Shown here: piece after piece, positions 43,912 to 52,287 of the stretch
How positions within the stretch are numbered: the stretch's first letter is position 1
Layout: each line of letters opens with the position of its first letter
Source of the DNA: Poriferisodalis sp965231925
GTDB lineage: Bacteria; Actinomycetota; Acidimicrobiia; Acidimicrobiales; Poriferisodalaceae
Length of the DNA: 64,000 nucleotides
Assembly (NCBI GenBank): GCA_965231925.1
Contig: OZ246894.1
Location: 1,922,001-1,986,000, forward strand
Direction: 5' to 3'
The notes under the pieces: model-generated
Told to the model about the DNA's origin: nothing
Database searches by the model: none
Seen by the model: the letters and a program-made list of their open reading frames with translations, nothing else
Position numbers and translations under genes: made by a program

Positions 43912-44105
43912 GCCTGACTGCAGGACAGGTGCGGTGACACCGATGGCGGCTTCCAGCCGGACGGGATCTCCAGAACGCGGAATGCCCGCACCCTATGCGA
44001 GCCGTCGCCGATCCCAGAAGTGCTGCAGCGGCCGATTAGCCAGCGCGGCCGTCAGCTGCAGCCGTTGTCCCCGGTCAGTTCGGTTGTCGTCGACCGCTGC
44101 CGTTG

Positions 44106-45317
44106 TCAGTCGGTATCGGCGCCGACCCGGGGCGTGAAGCCGCCCTTGGGGGTGCCCGCGCCCTTGAGGGCTTCGGCGGCCCGCTTGTTCTCGAAGATCT
44201 TCGCCAGAATCGCCTTGCCTGCCCGGTCGAAGTACTCCCGGTTCTCAATCACGAACTCGTTCGATTCCTGCATCGGCGCGAGCTGGTCCTTTACGGCGGG
44301 CATGACGTGGCGTGCCACCAGGTCCCAGCTGCGGAACATGGCCTCGGGCTCGGCCCAGTCGTTGACGAAGCCCATCATCACGCCGAACCCGCCCGTGATC
44401 TCTTGCATTTGCAGGATGTTCTCGATGAGGTCGTCGGGTGTGCCGATGACACCCGCAGCAGTCTCGGGGTTGGCGTAGAAGTCGATGGCGTCGGCCGTCG
44501 AGCCGAGGTGTTCGAGGCCCGGACGCTGCAGCGTGTCGACGTTGTACTCGTTGTGCCACCGCAGCAGCCCGTGCTCGACGTCGCGCCGCGCCCGGTCGCG
44601 GGTGAGCGCCACGTGGAAGTTGAACATCACCCGCCAATTGGCACGGTCCACGACCTGGTCGTGCTTGGCGGCGGCCTCTTCGGCGAAGCTCCACTGCAGC
44701 GGCAGCGACGCCAGGCCCTCGGTGGACATGGACCCGATCGACAGCACACCCATGCCGTACTTGCCGGCGAGGGTCATGCCCGACGGGCTGATCATTGATG
44801 CCGTCGTCATCGGTATTTCGTGCTGGTACGGCAGGATCTGCAGCTTGGCGTCGTGCAGCGAGAACCAGTCGCACTCATAGGTGAAACGTTCCCCGCCGGC
44901 GAGCAGCCGCTTGACGACCGGGATCGCCTCGTCCTGGCGGTCTCGCAACAGCATCGGGTCGATGCCCAGTGTGTGGGCGTCAGACGGCAGCGCGCCTGGC
45001 CCGGTGCCGAGCATTGCCCGACCGAGGCTCATCTGGTCGAGCTGGACGATGCGCTGGGCGACGTGGAAAGGGTGGTGATAGGGGATCGAGGTGACCCCGG
45101 TGCCCAGCTTGATGCGACCGGTGCGCATGGCTGCGCCGGCCAGGAACATCTCGGGCGAGCCGATGGTCTCCCAGCCAGTCGAATGGTGCTCGCCGCACCA
45201 GAACTCGTCATAGCCGAGGCGGTCGAGCTGCGCGACGAGGTCGAGATCCCGCTGCAGCTGCAGCGCCGGGCTCTCGCCGGGGAGATGGTGTGGTGCCAGA
45301 AACGCTGCGAACTTCAC
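44106..45317 (-). CDS. LLM-class flavin-dependent monooxygenase
   Basis: The 403-residue protein starts MKFAAFLAPHHLPGESPALQ and shows the luciferase-like features YDEFWCGEHHSTGWETIGSP, KLGTGVTSIPYHHPFHVAQR and GRAMLGTGPGALPSDAHTLG, close to limonene or alkane-type monooxygenases. The C-terminal region (MPAVKDQLAPMQESNEFVIE) is typical of a subgroup found with other hydrophobic-substrate enzymes. It likely oxidises a terpenoid or similar compound with FMNH2 and O2. It lies between the nitronate monooxygenase and CoA-transferase genes on the same strand. Confidence 0.88.
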   Translation of the reverse strand: MKFAAFLAPHHLPGESPALQLQRDLDLVAQLDRLGYDEFWCGEHHSTGWETIGSPEMFLAGAAMRTGRIKLGTGVTSIPYHHPFHVAQRIVQLDQMSLGRAMLGTGPGALPSDAHTLGIDPMLLRDRQDEAIPVVKRLLAGGERFTYECDWFSLHDAKLQILPYQHEIPMTTASMISPSGMTLAGKYGMGVLSIGSMSTEGLASLPLQWSFAEEAAAKHDQVVDRANWRVMFNFHVALTRDRARRDVEHGLLRWHNEYNVDTLQRPGLEHLGSTADAIDFYANPETAAGVIGTPDDLIENILQMQEITGGFGVMMGFVNDWAEPEAMFRSWDLVARHVMPAVKDQLAPMQESNEFVIENREYFDRAGKAILAKIFENKRAAEALKGAGTPKGGFTPRVGADTD

Positions 45318-45495
45318 CGTCGGGACCCTACCGAAGCCCGGCCATCGCCATCAGGGCGGCTTGTTACGCTGACGCGCAGAGGCCAGCCGCCCCGGAGTTG
45401 GCAGAGCAACCCCTCATGGGTAGCAAGCGGGGGGCTGGCCCTTTCGCGACCGTAGTGATGGGCCTGCTTCGATCAGGGCTGAATTTCGATGTATG

Positions 45496-46686
45496 TCAAG
45501 GCGCCGTGAGCACGCCTGTGTCGACGAGGCTGTCAATCTCCACGGTGTCGTAGCCGATCTCCGTCAGGATCTCGCGGCCGTGCTCGCCGATGCCTGGTGC
45601 AGGTCGCCGGATGCTGGGTGGCGTCTCGGAGAACTGCTCGGGTGGCGGGATGACCCGAAACGGACCGGCCACAGGATGCTCGTCGATTGGGAGCTGGTCG
45701 ATGAGTTCGTCAAGAGTGGCGGCCTCGGTCGCCGGGATGCCGTGCTCTTTGCAGAAATTCAGCTAGTCGGCGGTGGAGCGCTGGGTGAGCACCGTTGCGA
45801 CGTCTCGGTACAGGCTGTCGCTGTGGGTGACGCGCTCGATGGGCGTTGCGAAACGTTCGTCAGCCGCGAGATCGGGCCGCCCGCCGGCTTCGAAGAGCGC
45901 CACGTAGTGCGAATGGTCGTAGGGCAGGATGTTGATCCAGCCGTCGGCGGTCGGCTGAGGCCGGCGCTCCGGCGTGAGGATGCGGGCGTAACCGGCGTCG
46001 GCCACGGGAGGTTCGGAGATTGCGCCAGACCCGTGCTCGGTGAGCACAAACGCTCGCATCACGTCGACCATCGGGATCTCGATGCACTGCCCCTGCCCGG
46101 TCTGGGCTCTATGAAAAAGGGCCGCTACCACCGAGTTCGCGATGGTCAGGCCGCAGACCTTGTCGGCCACGAGGCTGGGCAGCAGCATCGGCTCAGCGCC
46201 CATGCGGCGGAAGAGATCGCCGACGCCGCTTGCGGATTGGATGATGTCGTCGTACGCGGGCGCGTTTGCCTGCTCGCTGGATGACGGGTAGCCGTGGGCC
46301 CGGCAGAACACAATGTCGTTGCGGACTTCCCGGATTGCCTCGTAGTGCAGGCCGAGTCGGCGCAGCGGCCCGGGGCGAAGGTTGGTGATCATCACGTCGC
46401 AGGTGGCGGCGATGTCCAGGAAGGCATGGCGGCCACGGGGCTGCTTGAGGTCGACGGCAATGCTGCGCTTGTTGCGCAACAGGTTGAGCGCGATCCCCGA
46501 GAACTCCTCGACGGGGCCAGACCCCATGGTGCGGTTGCGGTCGCCCTTAGCCGGCTCTACGAAGATGACATCAGCGCCGAGATCGCCGAGCGTGCGCGTA
46601 GCAGCCGGACCCATCAGCACCGACGACAGGTCAAGCACCCGAACACCCGACAGCGGACCCGTCACGTCCTCGATCTCACTCGTCAT
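45496..46686 (-). pseudogene. CaiB/BaiF-family CoA-transferase with internal amber codon
   Basis: The family III CoA-transferase sequence (VRVLDLSSVLMGPAATRTLG, DLGADVIFVEPAKGD, RNKRSIAVDLKQPRGRHAFL) runs from ATG 46686 to a TAG at codon 308 (45763-45765) and continues in the same frame to TGA 45496-45498 (LNFCKEHGIPATEAATLDEL to GYDTVEIDSLVDTGVLTAP). Homologues have Trp at the stop (TADW), so TGG changed to TAG. The truncated protein would lack the C-terminal lobe that completes the active site of these interlocked dimers. Either a pseudogene, a suppressed amber or a base error. Confidence 0.82.
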
Positions 46687-46716
46687 CTGTGGTGCACGCT
46701 TGGATTGGGGGCTCGG

Positions 46717-47052
46717 TTAGACAGTCTCGAATTGCAGCGCGGACGTACCCAGACTGGGTGAGCGGGACGACAGGTGGTGCACCTCGACGCCGACGACCTC
46801 GTTGGACCCATTGAAGTCAAGCACCACACCCGGCGCGACCTCCTGTGACTCCACGACGTCGGAATCGTCGAGTCGAAGGTAGAGAGCGTCTGCTTGCGTA
46901 TCGACTTGCAGAAAGAACCGCTCCACGGATTCATCGTACGGGTCTCGTGCGCTCAGGTCAGGCGCAGCGATGGCGCGTTCCACCCAGGTCTGAGGGATGC
47001 TGCGCTCAGCCATGACCTGCTGCGCATGCACGGTGTGCGACGAAGGAGCCAC
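46717..47052 (-). CDS. DUF4258-like / DUF2283 hybrid protein
   Basis: The 111-residue frame starts like a DUF4258 toxin (SSHTVHAQQVMAERSIPQTW, VERAIAAPDLSARDP) and passes without a break into a DUF2283 antitoxin (LQVDTQADALYLRLDDSDVV, PGVVLDFNGSNEVVGVEVHH). These two domains are normally encoded by adjacent genes of one toxin-antitoxin pair, and the toxin's C-terminal strands are missing here. A deletion that fused the genes is likely; alternatively only the DUF2283 part is translated from an in-frame GTG (VERFFLQVDTQ). Confidence 0.6.
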   Translation of the reverse strand: MAPSSHTVHAQQVMAERSIPQTWVERAIAAPDLSARDPYDESVERFFLQVDTQADALYLRLDDSDVVESQEVAPGVVLDFNGSNEVVGVEVHHLSSRSPSLGTSALQFETV

Positions 47053-47126
47053 CGAACCGCAGCCCGACCGACTACGAAAAAGCCAACACCCGCTGAGTCG
47101 GACATGTCGCAGGGGCGAAGGATTCT

Positions 47127-47507
47127 TCAGCGCCAGTCTTGCGCAAGCGGGGCGTCTTCCCCAAGATGAGCAGTGAGGCGCACGAAGTCGTCAAGGTCGG
47201 CGGTGATGATCCTGTCGCCGAGATTGATTGCGCATGCGAGCACATGGGCATCGACGACATCGGAGGCGCGGGCGTGCCGCAGCAGCGTGCCGACCTGCTG
47301 GAAGTGCTCTGAGGCGAACGGTCGCACATCCACCGCAGGCAGGAACTTGGCCAAGCGGGCCTGCCGGGATCCGTCGCGCCACACTTGCGCGACCACCGGG
47401 GCGGTCGTTCGCAGAGGTTCCTCTTCGAGACGTGCGGCCTCGATGAAGTCCTTGGCTTCCGGCTCGTCCAGATCAATGGCGATCAGCAGCCCAGCGTCGA
47501 TGATCAC
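47127..47507 (-). CDS. PIN-domain (VapC-like) toxin
   Basis: The 126-residue protein (start GTG 47507) shows the PIN acidic residues: Asp4 in MIIDAGLLIAIDLDE, Glu in the first third, Asp in SDVVDAHVLACAINLG and the RIITADLDDF motif. VapC toxins are ribonucleases that cut tRNA or rRNA. It overlaps the upstream antitoxin gene by 4 nt (GTGA). The gene is complete. It lies in a cluster of other toxin-antitoxin debris. Confidence 0.85.
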   Translation of the reverse strand: MIIDAGLLIAIDLDEPEAKDFIEAARLEEEPLRTTAPVVAQVWRDGSRQARLAKFLPAVDVRPFASEHFQQVGTLLRHARASDVVDAHVLACAINLGDRIITADLDDFVRLTAHLGEDAPLAQDWR

Positions 47508-47740
47508 CGACCTGCGAAGAACCGCTGGCGCATTGCTGCCACACCGTCAGGGTCGGGCGGCCCCGACTCGGCCGACCACGCTTCCATGAATTCCGTCAGA
47601 GCGCGACTGCGGTTGCGCTCCTGAGCGAGCATCTGGATGCCCTGCTTGATTGCTCCTGACCGCCCGCCGAACTGAGACGCAAGCTCGTCAAGCAATGCCC
47701 GCTCGTCTTCGTTGAGGCGAACAGTGGTCGTTTCGGTCAC
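47504..47740 (-). CDS. Ribbon-helix-helix antitoxin of the PIN pair
   Basis: The 78-residue protein from GTG 47740 reads VTETTTVRLNEDERALLDEL and continues ASQFGGRSGAIKQGIQMLAQ, an RHH pattern in which the first strand contacts DNA, followed by a C-terminal toxin-binding stretch (EAWSAESGPPDPDGVAAMRQ). It is coupled to the PIN toxin. CACATGTG, a palindrome about 15 bp upstream, may be part of the operator. Confidence 0.78.
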   Translation of the reverse strand: MTETTTVRLNEDERALLDELASQFGGRSGAIKQGIQMLAQERNRSRALTEFMEAWSAESGPPDPDGVAAMRQRFFAGR

Positions 47741-47763
47741 CTCAACACCATAACACACATGTG

Positions 47764-47874
47764 CTACATCGAGGCCATCTCGATGCCGACGATCTGCTCG
47801 GCAGCATTCAAATCCAACTCCCCTCGGGGCGCGGCATCGGTGTTCACGGCGATGCGCAGGATCCTTCCATCGCG
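47764..47874 (-). pseudogene. DUF2283-like remnant
   Basis: After an in-frame TAA at 47875 the minus strand reads RDGRILRIAVNTDAAPRGEL then DLNAAEQIVGIEMASM and a TAG. The pattern V-x-L-D-L-N-x-x-x-Q-I-V-G-I-E is that of the second half of DUF2283 antitoxins. No complete gene can be rebuilt. The remaining bases to 47990 hold no other feature I can support. Confidence 0.3.
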
Positions 47875-47989
47875 TTATTCGATGCGCAGGTGGTCTGTGG
47901 CGCGGCGGCAGGCTGCAAGGTGCGCGGAGCTTTCGGTGATCCCTCCGCCACCGGATTGCACGGTTGCGGATCGGATATAGGTTCGGAGC

Positions 47990-48730
47990 GTGAGCGATGG
48001 TCTGGATGGGCTTCGGCGCGAGGTCGCTGTCGGGTGCCGAGTGATGGCGCACCGTGGCCTGGTCGAGAACATCTTGGGGCACATCAGTCTCCGCGTTGAC
48101 GGCGGGCTAGCGCTGGTGAGGTGCCGCGGGCCCCGAGAGAGCGGGCTGCGATTCACCACTGCTGACGACGTACGTGTGGTGGATCTGGATTCCGGTGAGA
48201 TTGTTGACGACCCGGCGGGGGAGTACGCAACGCCGAGCGAGCTGCCGATCCACACCTCGGTGCTCGCGGCGCATTCCGATGTCGACTGCGTGGTGCACGC
48301 CCATCCGCCCGACGTCGTGGTCGCCAGCCTCGCGGGCAACCCGCTCGAACCGATCTTCGGTGCGTATGACATCCCCGCTGCCCATCTCGCTGCGGCAGGC
48401 ATACCTGTCCACCAGCGCTCGGTCCTGATCCGTACCGATGAACTTGCGGCGGAGATGGTGGCATCGCTCGGCGACGCGCCAGCACTGGTGCTGAAGGGAC
48501 ATGGCGTCGTCACCACGGGTGCTTACGTCGCCGAGGCGGTGCTGCGGGCGCTGCAGATCGACACGCTGGCCCGCATGCACCTGCGCGTGCGCGCTGCGGG
48601 GGCGATCGCCGAGGCCATACCGGACGCCGACTTGGCCGAACTCCCGGACCTCGGCGGTGCTTTCAACCGCGAGACCCTGTGGCGACACCACCTGGCTGTT
48701 CTCGAACACGACGGTTTTGGGCTGAACTAG
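47990..48730 (+). CDS. Class II aldolase/adducin family protein
   Basis: The 246-residue protein has the zinc-binding His pattern of class II aldolases: VVHAHPPDVVVASLAG (two His) and the later LKGHGVVTTGAYVAEAVLRA (third His), with ENILGHISLRVDGG at the N terminus. Members split or decarboxylate hydroxy-acids; several aromatic pathways use them after ring opening or decarboxylation. GTG 47990 is the first start. It is 16 bp upstream of the Rieske dioxygenase gene and heads a four-gene operon. Confidence 0.88.
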   Translation: MSDGLDGLRREVAVGCRVMAHRGLVENILGHISLRVDGGLALVRCRGPRESGLRFTTADDVRVVDLDSGEIVDDPAGEYATPSELPIHTSVLAAHSDVDCVVHAHPPDVVVASLAGNPLEPIFGAYDIPAAHLAAAGIPVHQRSVLIRTDELAAEMVASLGDAPALVLKGHGVVTTGAYVAEAVLRALQIDTLARMHLRVRAAGAIAEAIPDADLAELPDLGGAFNRETLWRHHLAVLEHDGFGLN

Positions 48731-48746
48731 AGTTCAGGGAGGGCCC

Positions 48747-50117
48747 ATGGAGATCGATGAGGTCACCGCCGCTGTACGTCAGGGCCTCATTCCGGCGTAT
48801 CTGTACAACGACGCCGAGACCTACGAGCTGGAGCGGACCCGGCTGTTCGGCCGGTCGTGGAATTTTCTCGCTCACGAGTCCGAGATTGCCGAGCCGAACG
48901 ACTATGTCGTGCGCAACATCTTGGACGACTCCTGCCTGGTGACCCGCGACTCCGACGGGCAGATCCACGTGATGTTCAACATGTGCGTCCACCGCGGCAT
49001 GCAGGTGTGCCGGGCCGAGCGGGGGAGCGCACGCACCTTTCGCTGTCCGTATCACGCATGGACCTATAAGAACGACGGCCAGCTCGCCGGGCTGCCCTTC
49101 CACGCCGACGCCTACGGCGGCGACGCCGGGTTCATCAAGGAGGGCCAGGCGTTGCTCGATGCGCCATCGGTGGCTATCCGCAACGGGATGATCTTCGCCA
49201 GCCTCGACCCCGACGCTCCCGACTTTGAGACCTGGCTCGGCGACTTCGCCTTCTACCTCGACTTCTACACCGGCCAGAGCGCAGCCGGGATGGAATTTCG
49301 CGGCCCGCAGCGCTGGCGTGTCGAAGCGAACTGGAAGATCGGCGCCGAGAACTTCATGGGCGACAGCTACCACACGCCCCACACGCACGCGAGCGTGGTC
49401 GACATCGAGCTGTTCGGCGAACCGAGGCCATACAAGCGCAAAGAAGGCGTGCTGTGGCATGCCGGTCCCGGAGGCGGCACCACCTACAAGCTGCCGGCGG
49501 GCAGCGAATTCAGATCAGGACTTGCCTACGTCGGCTACCCCGACGAGATGATCGATGCCATGGAGGCCAAGCTGAGCCCTGCCCAGCGAGCGCTGGCCAC
49601 TGAGCCGGGATTCATGCCCTCCGCATCGACGCTGTTCCCCAACCTGAGCTTCGTGCACAACTGGCCGCAGACCGACGGCGACGGCCGGATCACACCGTTC
49701 ATCTCGGTGCGCCTGTGGCAGCCCGTCGGTCCAGGCGAGACCGAGGTGTACTCGTGGTTCTGCGTGGCGGCTGACGCCCCGGACGACTACAAGGCCGCGT
49801 CCTACAAGGCGTACCTGATGTGCTTCGGGTCGTCCGGCATGTTCGAGCAGGACGACGTCGAGAATTGGGTGTCGATCACGACCATGGCACGGGGCTCGAT
49901 GGCCCGGAACCTGCTGCTCAACAACCGCATGGGTCTCACGCTCGGCGGCGATCCGATTGTCGATCAATTCGAAAGCTTCGGAGGTCCGGGAACGGCCTAT
50001 CAGGGTTTCGGCGAGCACAACCAGCGCCACTGGTTTTCGATGTGGGCTGACCTGGTGTCCCAGCCGGCTCCCAGCCGCGAGCAGCTTGCATTCGGCATGG
50101 GGGAGCAGCCGGCGTGA
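48747..50117 (+). CDS. Rieske aromatic-ring-hydroxylating dioxygenase, alpha subunit
   Basis: The 456-residue oxygenase subunit has the Rieske cluster ligands Cys80-x-His82 and Cys100-x2-His103 (CVHRGMQVC, CPYHAWTYKNDG) and the mononuclear iron motif around Asp206, His209 and His214 (ENFMGDSYHTPHTHAS). It is of the naphthalene/biphenyl dioxygenase type that forms cis-dihydrodiols using O2 and electrons from a ferredoxin and reductase, which are not in the window. The substrate is unknown. The start ATG 48747 has GGAGGG upstream. It overlaps the beta-subunit gene by 4 nt. Confidence 0.93.
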   Translation: MEIDEVTAAVRQGLIPAYLYNDAETYELERTRLFGRSWNFLAHESEIAEPNDYVVRNILDDSCLVTRDSDGQIHVMFNMCVHRGMQVCRAERGSARTFRCPYHAWTYKNDGQLAGLPFHADAYGGDAGFIKEGQALLDAPSVAIRNGMIFASLDPDAPDFETWLGDFAFYLDFYTGQSAAGMEFRGPQRWRVEANWKIGAENFMGDSYHTPHTHASVVDIELFGEPRPYKRKEGVLWHAGPGGGTTYKLPAGSEFRSGLAYVGYPDEMIDAMEAKLSPAQRALATEPGFMPSASTLFPNLSFVHNWPQTDGDGRITPFISVRLWQPVGPGETEVYSWFCVAADAPDDYKAASYKAYLMCFGSSGMFEQDDVENWVSITTMARGSMARNLLLNNRMGLTLGGDPIVDQFESFGGPGTAYQGFGEHNQRHWFSMWADLVSQPAPSREQLAFGMGEQPA

Positions 50118-50644
50118 GTTCGAGGCAGGCCGGGGCTCCGCTGCCCTACAGCGATCCGCGGCACCAGTCGGCTGCACAGTTCCTGGTTGAGGAAGCGCAC
50201 CTGCTGGACATCGCTGCCTTCGAGGCGTGGCTCGGGCTGATGGATCCGCAGATCCGCTACCGGATGCCCGTGCGAGTGACGGCGGTCAAGGCCGCCGAAG
50301 AGGCCGACGTGCAGACCATGCACCACTTCGACGAGGACTGGTACTCGCTGCACAAGCGGGTGCAGCGCTTCGGGACCGACTACGCGTGGACCGAGGACCC
50401 TCAGAGCCGGATCCGCCATCACGTCTCCAACGTGCGGACCTTCGCAGGCGACAACGGTGAGCTGGTCGTGGAGTCCGCCGTGCTGCTGTATCGCTCACGC
50501 GGTGACCGCACGGCACCGAGCCTGCTGTCTGCGGGCCGGACCGACGTGCTGATCCCGACAGAGGACGGGTTGCGCCTGCGTTCACGGGACATCGAGATCG
50601 ACGAATCGGTGCTGCGCACCCAGAACCTGGCCATTTTTCTGTGA
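50114..50644 (+). CDS. Aromatic-ring-hydroxylating dioxygenase, beta subunit
   Basis: The 176-residue NTF2-like subunit (AAQFLVEEAHLLDIAAFEAW, IRYRMPVRVTAV, RIRHHVSNVRTFAGDNGELV, DIEIDESVLRTQNLAIFL) is the usual partner of the alpha subunit and stabilises the alpha3-beta3 hexamer. It starts with GTG in the overlap GTGA with the alpha gene. The C-terminal R-x-x-x-I-x-x-D-E-x-x-L pattern is characteristic of the family. Confidence 0.93.
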   Translation: MSSRQAGAPLPYSDPRHQSAAQFLVEEAHLLDIAAFEAWLGLMDPQIRYRMPVRVTAVKAAEEADVQTMHHFDEDWYSLHKRVQRFGTDYAWTEDPQSRIRHHVSNVRTFAGDNGELVVESAVLLYRSRGDRTAPSLLSAGRTDVLIPTEDGLRLRSRDIEIDESVLRTQNLAIFL

Positions 50645-50705
50645 GCGACGTGCTCATCGGCGGTCTCGTGTCTGCGTCCGCGGCCATGGGGGAGGCGGAT
50701 TCGCC

Positions 50706-51482
50706 ATGAGCAGGCTGGCCGGCAAGCGGGCTCTGGTCATCGGGGCGGGATCGGGCATCGGCCGAGCGGTTCACGATGCCTTCGTGGGCGAGGGGGCCGG
50801 CGTCGGTGCGCTTGAGATCGATCCGCACAAGTGCGAAGCGCTGGCGGCAGCCTCGACGGGGCCTGTGATCTGTGGGGACGCGACGAGCACAGACGACAAC
50901 GAAGCTGCCGTGGCGGCGGTGCTGGAGTCATTCGGCGGCCTCGACACGCTGGTGAGCTGTGTCGGACTCTTCGACTTCTACCTCGGGCTGCGGGAGCTTC
51001 CCGCCGATGCCCTCGACGATGCCTTCGCCGAGATCATGGATGTGAACGTTCGTTCCATGCTGTTGGCCGTCCGGGCCGCGATCGAACCGCTCCAACAGAG
51101 CAGGGGATCGGTGATCCTGACCGGCTCGACCAGCAGTTTCATGCCGGGTCGCGGGGGAATCCTGTACGTGGCCAGCAAATATGCCGTGCGGGGCTGCGTG
51201 GAGTCGCTCGCTCACGAGCTTGCTCCGGAGATCCGGGTGAACGGGGTGGCCCCAGGTGGTACGCACAGCACCGACATGCGTGGCCTGCGATCGCTCGGCT
51301 TGCGTGATCGATCGCTCGGACAAGAACCGAATCGTGCCGAGTCGATCCGCCAGCGCAGTCGTCTCGACATCGCCCTCGGACCGGCGGACCACGCGGAGAG
51401 CTACGTGTTCCTCGCCTCGGCGGCAGCGCGCGGCATGACCGGTCGCTTCATCCACAGCGACGGCGGCGCCAACCTTCCCTGA
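50706..51482 (+). CDS. Short-chain dehydrogenase, probable cis-dihydrodiol dehydrogenase
   Basis: The 258-residue SDR has VIGAGSGIGRAVHDAF, the catalytic Ser in ILTGSTSSFMPGRGGILYVA-SKY and YVASK, and a C-terminal HSDGGANLP. Sequence and position after the dioxygenase genes suggest it oxidises the cis-dihydrodiol to a catechol, as BphB-type enzymes do. Asp at the end of the second strand (LEIDPHK) indicates NAD. The gap from the beta subunit is 61 bp. Confidence 0.88.
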   Translation: MSRLAGKRALVIGAGSGIGRAVHDAFVGEGAGVGALEIDPHKCEALAAASTGPVICGDATSTDDNEAAVAAVLESFGGLDTLVSCVGLFDFYLGLRELPADALDDAFAEIMDVNVRSMLLAVRAAIEPLQQSRGSVILTGSTSSFMPGRGGILYVASKYAVRGCVESLAHELAPEIRVNGVAPGGTHSTDMRGLRSLGLRDRSLGQEPNRAESIRQRSRLDIALGPADHAESYVFLASAAARGMTGRFIHSDGGANLP

Positions 51483-51497
51483 GCCGTGCAGCGGGAC

Positions 51498-52157
51498 TCA
51501 GCGCTGGTCGGTCATTCCCCATAGCGCGACCCGGACGGCGTCGTGCAGCTGGGTCACCATTTCGTCGTAGGTGATCCTGTCGGTGATCAGGCGCCGCATG
51601 AGGACCTGCCAGATCGAATAGACGTTGAAGGCGAGCGTCGACTTGGGCACTTCGGGAGCCAGCTTGCCGCACGTGCTCGCGTCGCCGAGCAGCGACGCCA
51701 ATCGAGTCGAGAACCAGTCTGCAACGACGTTCGTGCCATCGCGGCCGGAAGGACTGATGAATGGGAGTTCCTTGAAGAACGAGCGAGCCAATCGGCGGTC
51801 GGCTTCGTGGTGGTCGGTCACATGCAAGAGCAGGGTCAAGACCTGGTCGACGACATCAGCGCTGGGATCGACGAGGTCGAATGCCTCGGCCCATGCATCG
51901 CCCGCCACGTTGACGAAAGCGCTGACGAGCAGATCCTCCTTCGACTCGACGTAGAGGTACAGCGTGCCGGCGCCGATCCCTGCGGCCTTCGCGATCTCTG
52001 CCGTCGTGGTGTCCTCGAACCCCTTCTCCTGGAATAGCGCAGTGGCGGCCGCCACGATGCGACGCCGCTTGTCGAGCTTGTTGCGCTCGCGCTTGCCCAG
52101 TTCGGCGTCATCGAGCTCCGTGGCCTCGCCGAGCATCGGGATATCGGTGATCGACAT
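51498..52157 (-). CDS. TetR family transcriptional regulator
   Basis: The 219-residue repressor has a short arm rich in charge (GKRERNKLDKRRRIVAAATA) and a TetR HTH (GFEDTTTAEIAKAAGIGAGT followed by LYLYVESKEDLLV). It is divergent from the TauD gene at 52288 (130 bp between) and convergent with the SDR gene, so it more likely controls the sulfate-ester genes than the dioxygenase operon. Ligand unknown. Confidence 0.88.
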   Translation of the reverse strand: MSITDIPMLGEATELDDAELGKRERNKLDKRRRIVAAATALFQEKGFEDTTTAEIAKAAGIGAGTLYLYVESKEDLLVSAFVNVAGDAWAEAFDLVDPSADVVDQVLTLLLHVTDHHEADRRLARSFFKELPFISPSGRDGTNVVADWFSTRLASLLGDASTCGKLAPEVPKSTLAFNVYSIWQVLMRRLITDRITYDEMVTQLHDAVRVALWGMTDQR

Positions 52158-52287
52158 TGCCTTAGCACGCTAGCCGGACCGATTCGGGCAACTATCTGGG
52201 CTCCTGCATTGCCGCCGAGCCCGAGAGGCTCGAAGTCGCAACGGCAAAGGTTTGACGCGCCAGGGTGACCTCGGTAGACCTTCACAC

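Noticed and set aside
45763..45765. Pyrrolysine insertion at the amber codon of the CoA-transferase
   Set aside because: Homologues have Trp there, and no pyl genes or special context are visible; mutation or base error is simpler.
47749..47775. CACATGTG palindrome as a proven operator for the PIN pair
   Set aside because: The symmetric part is only 8 bp and the extended arms do not match, so it is mentioned only as a possibility.
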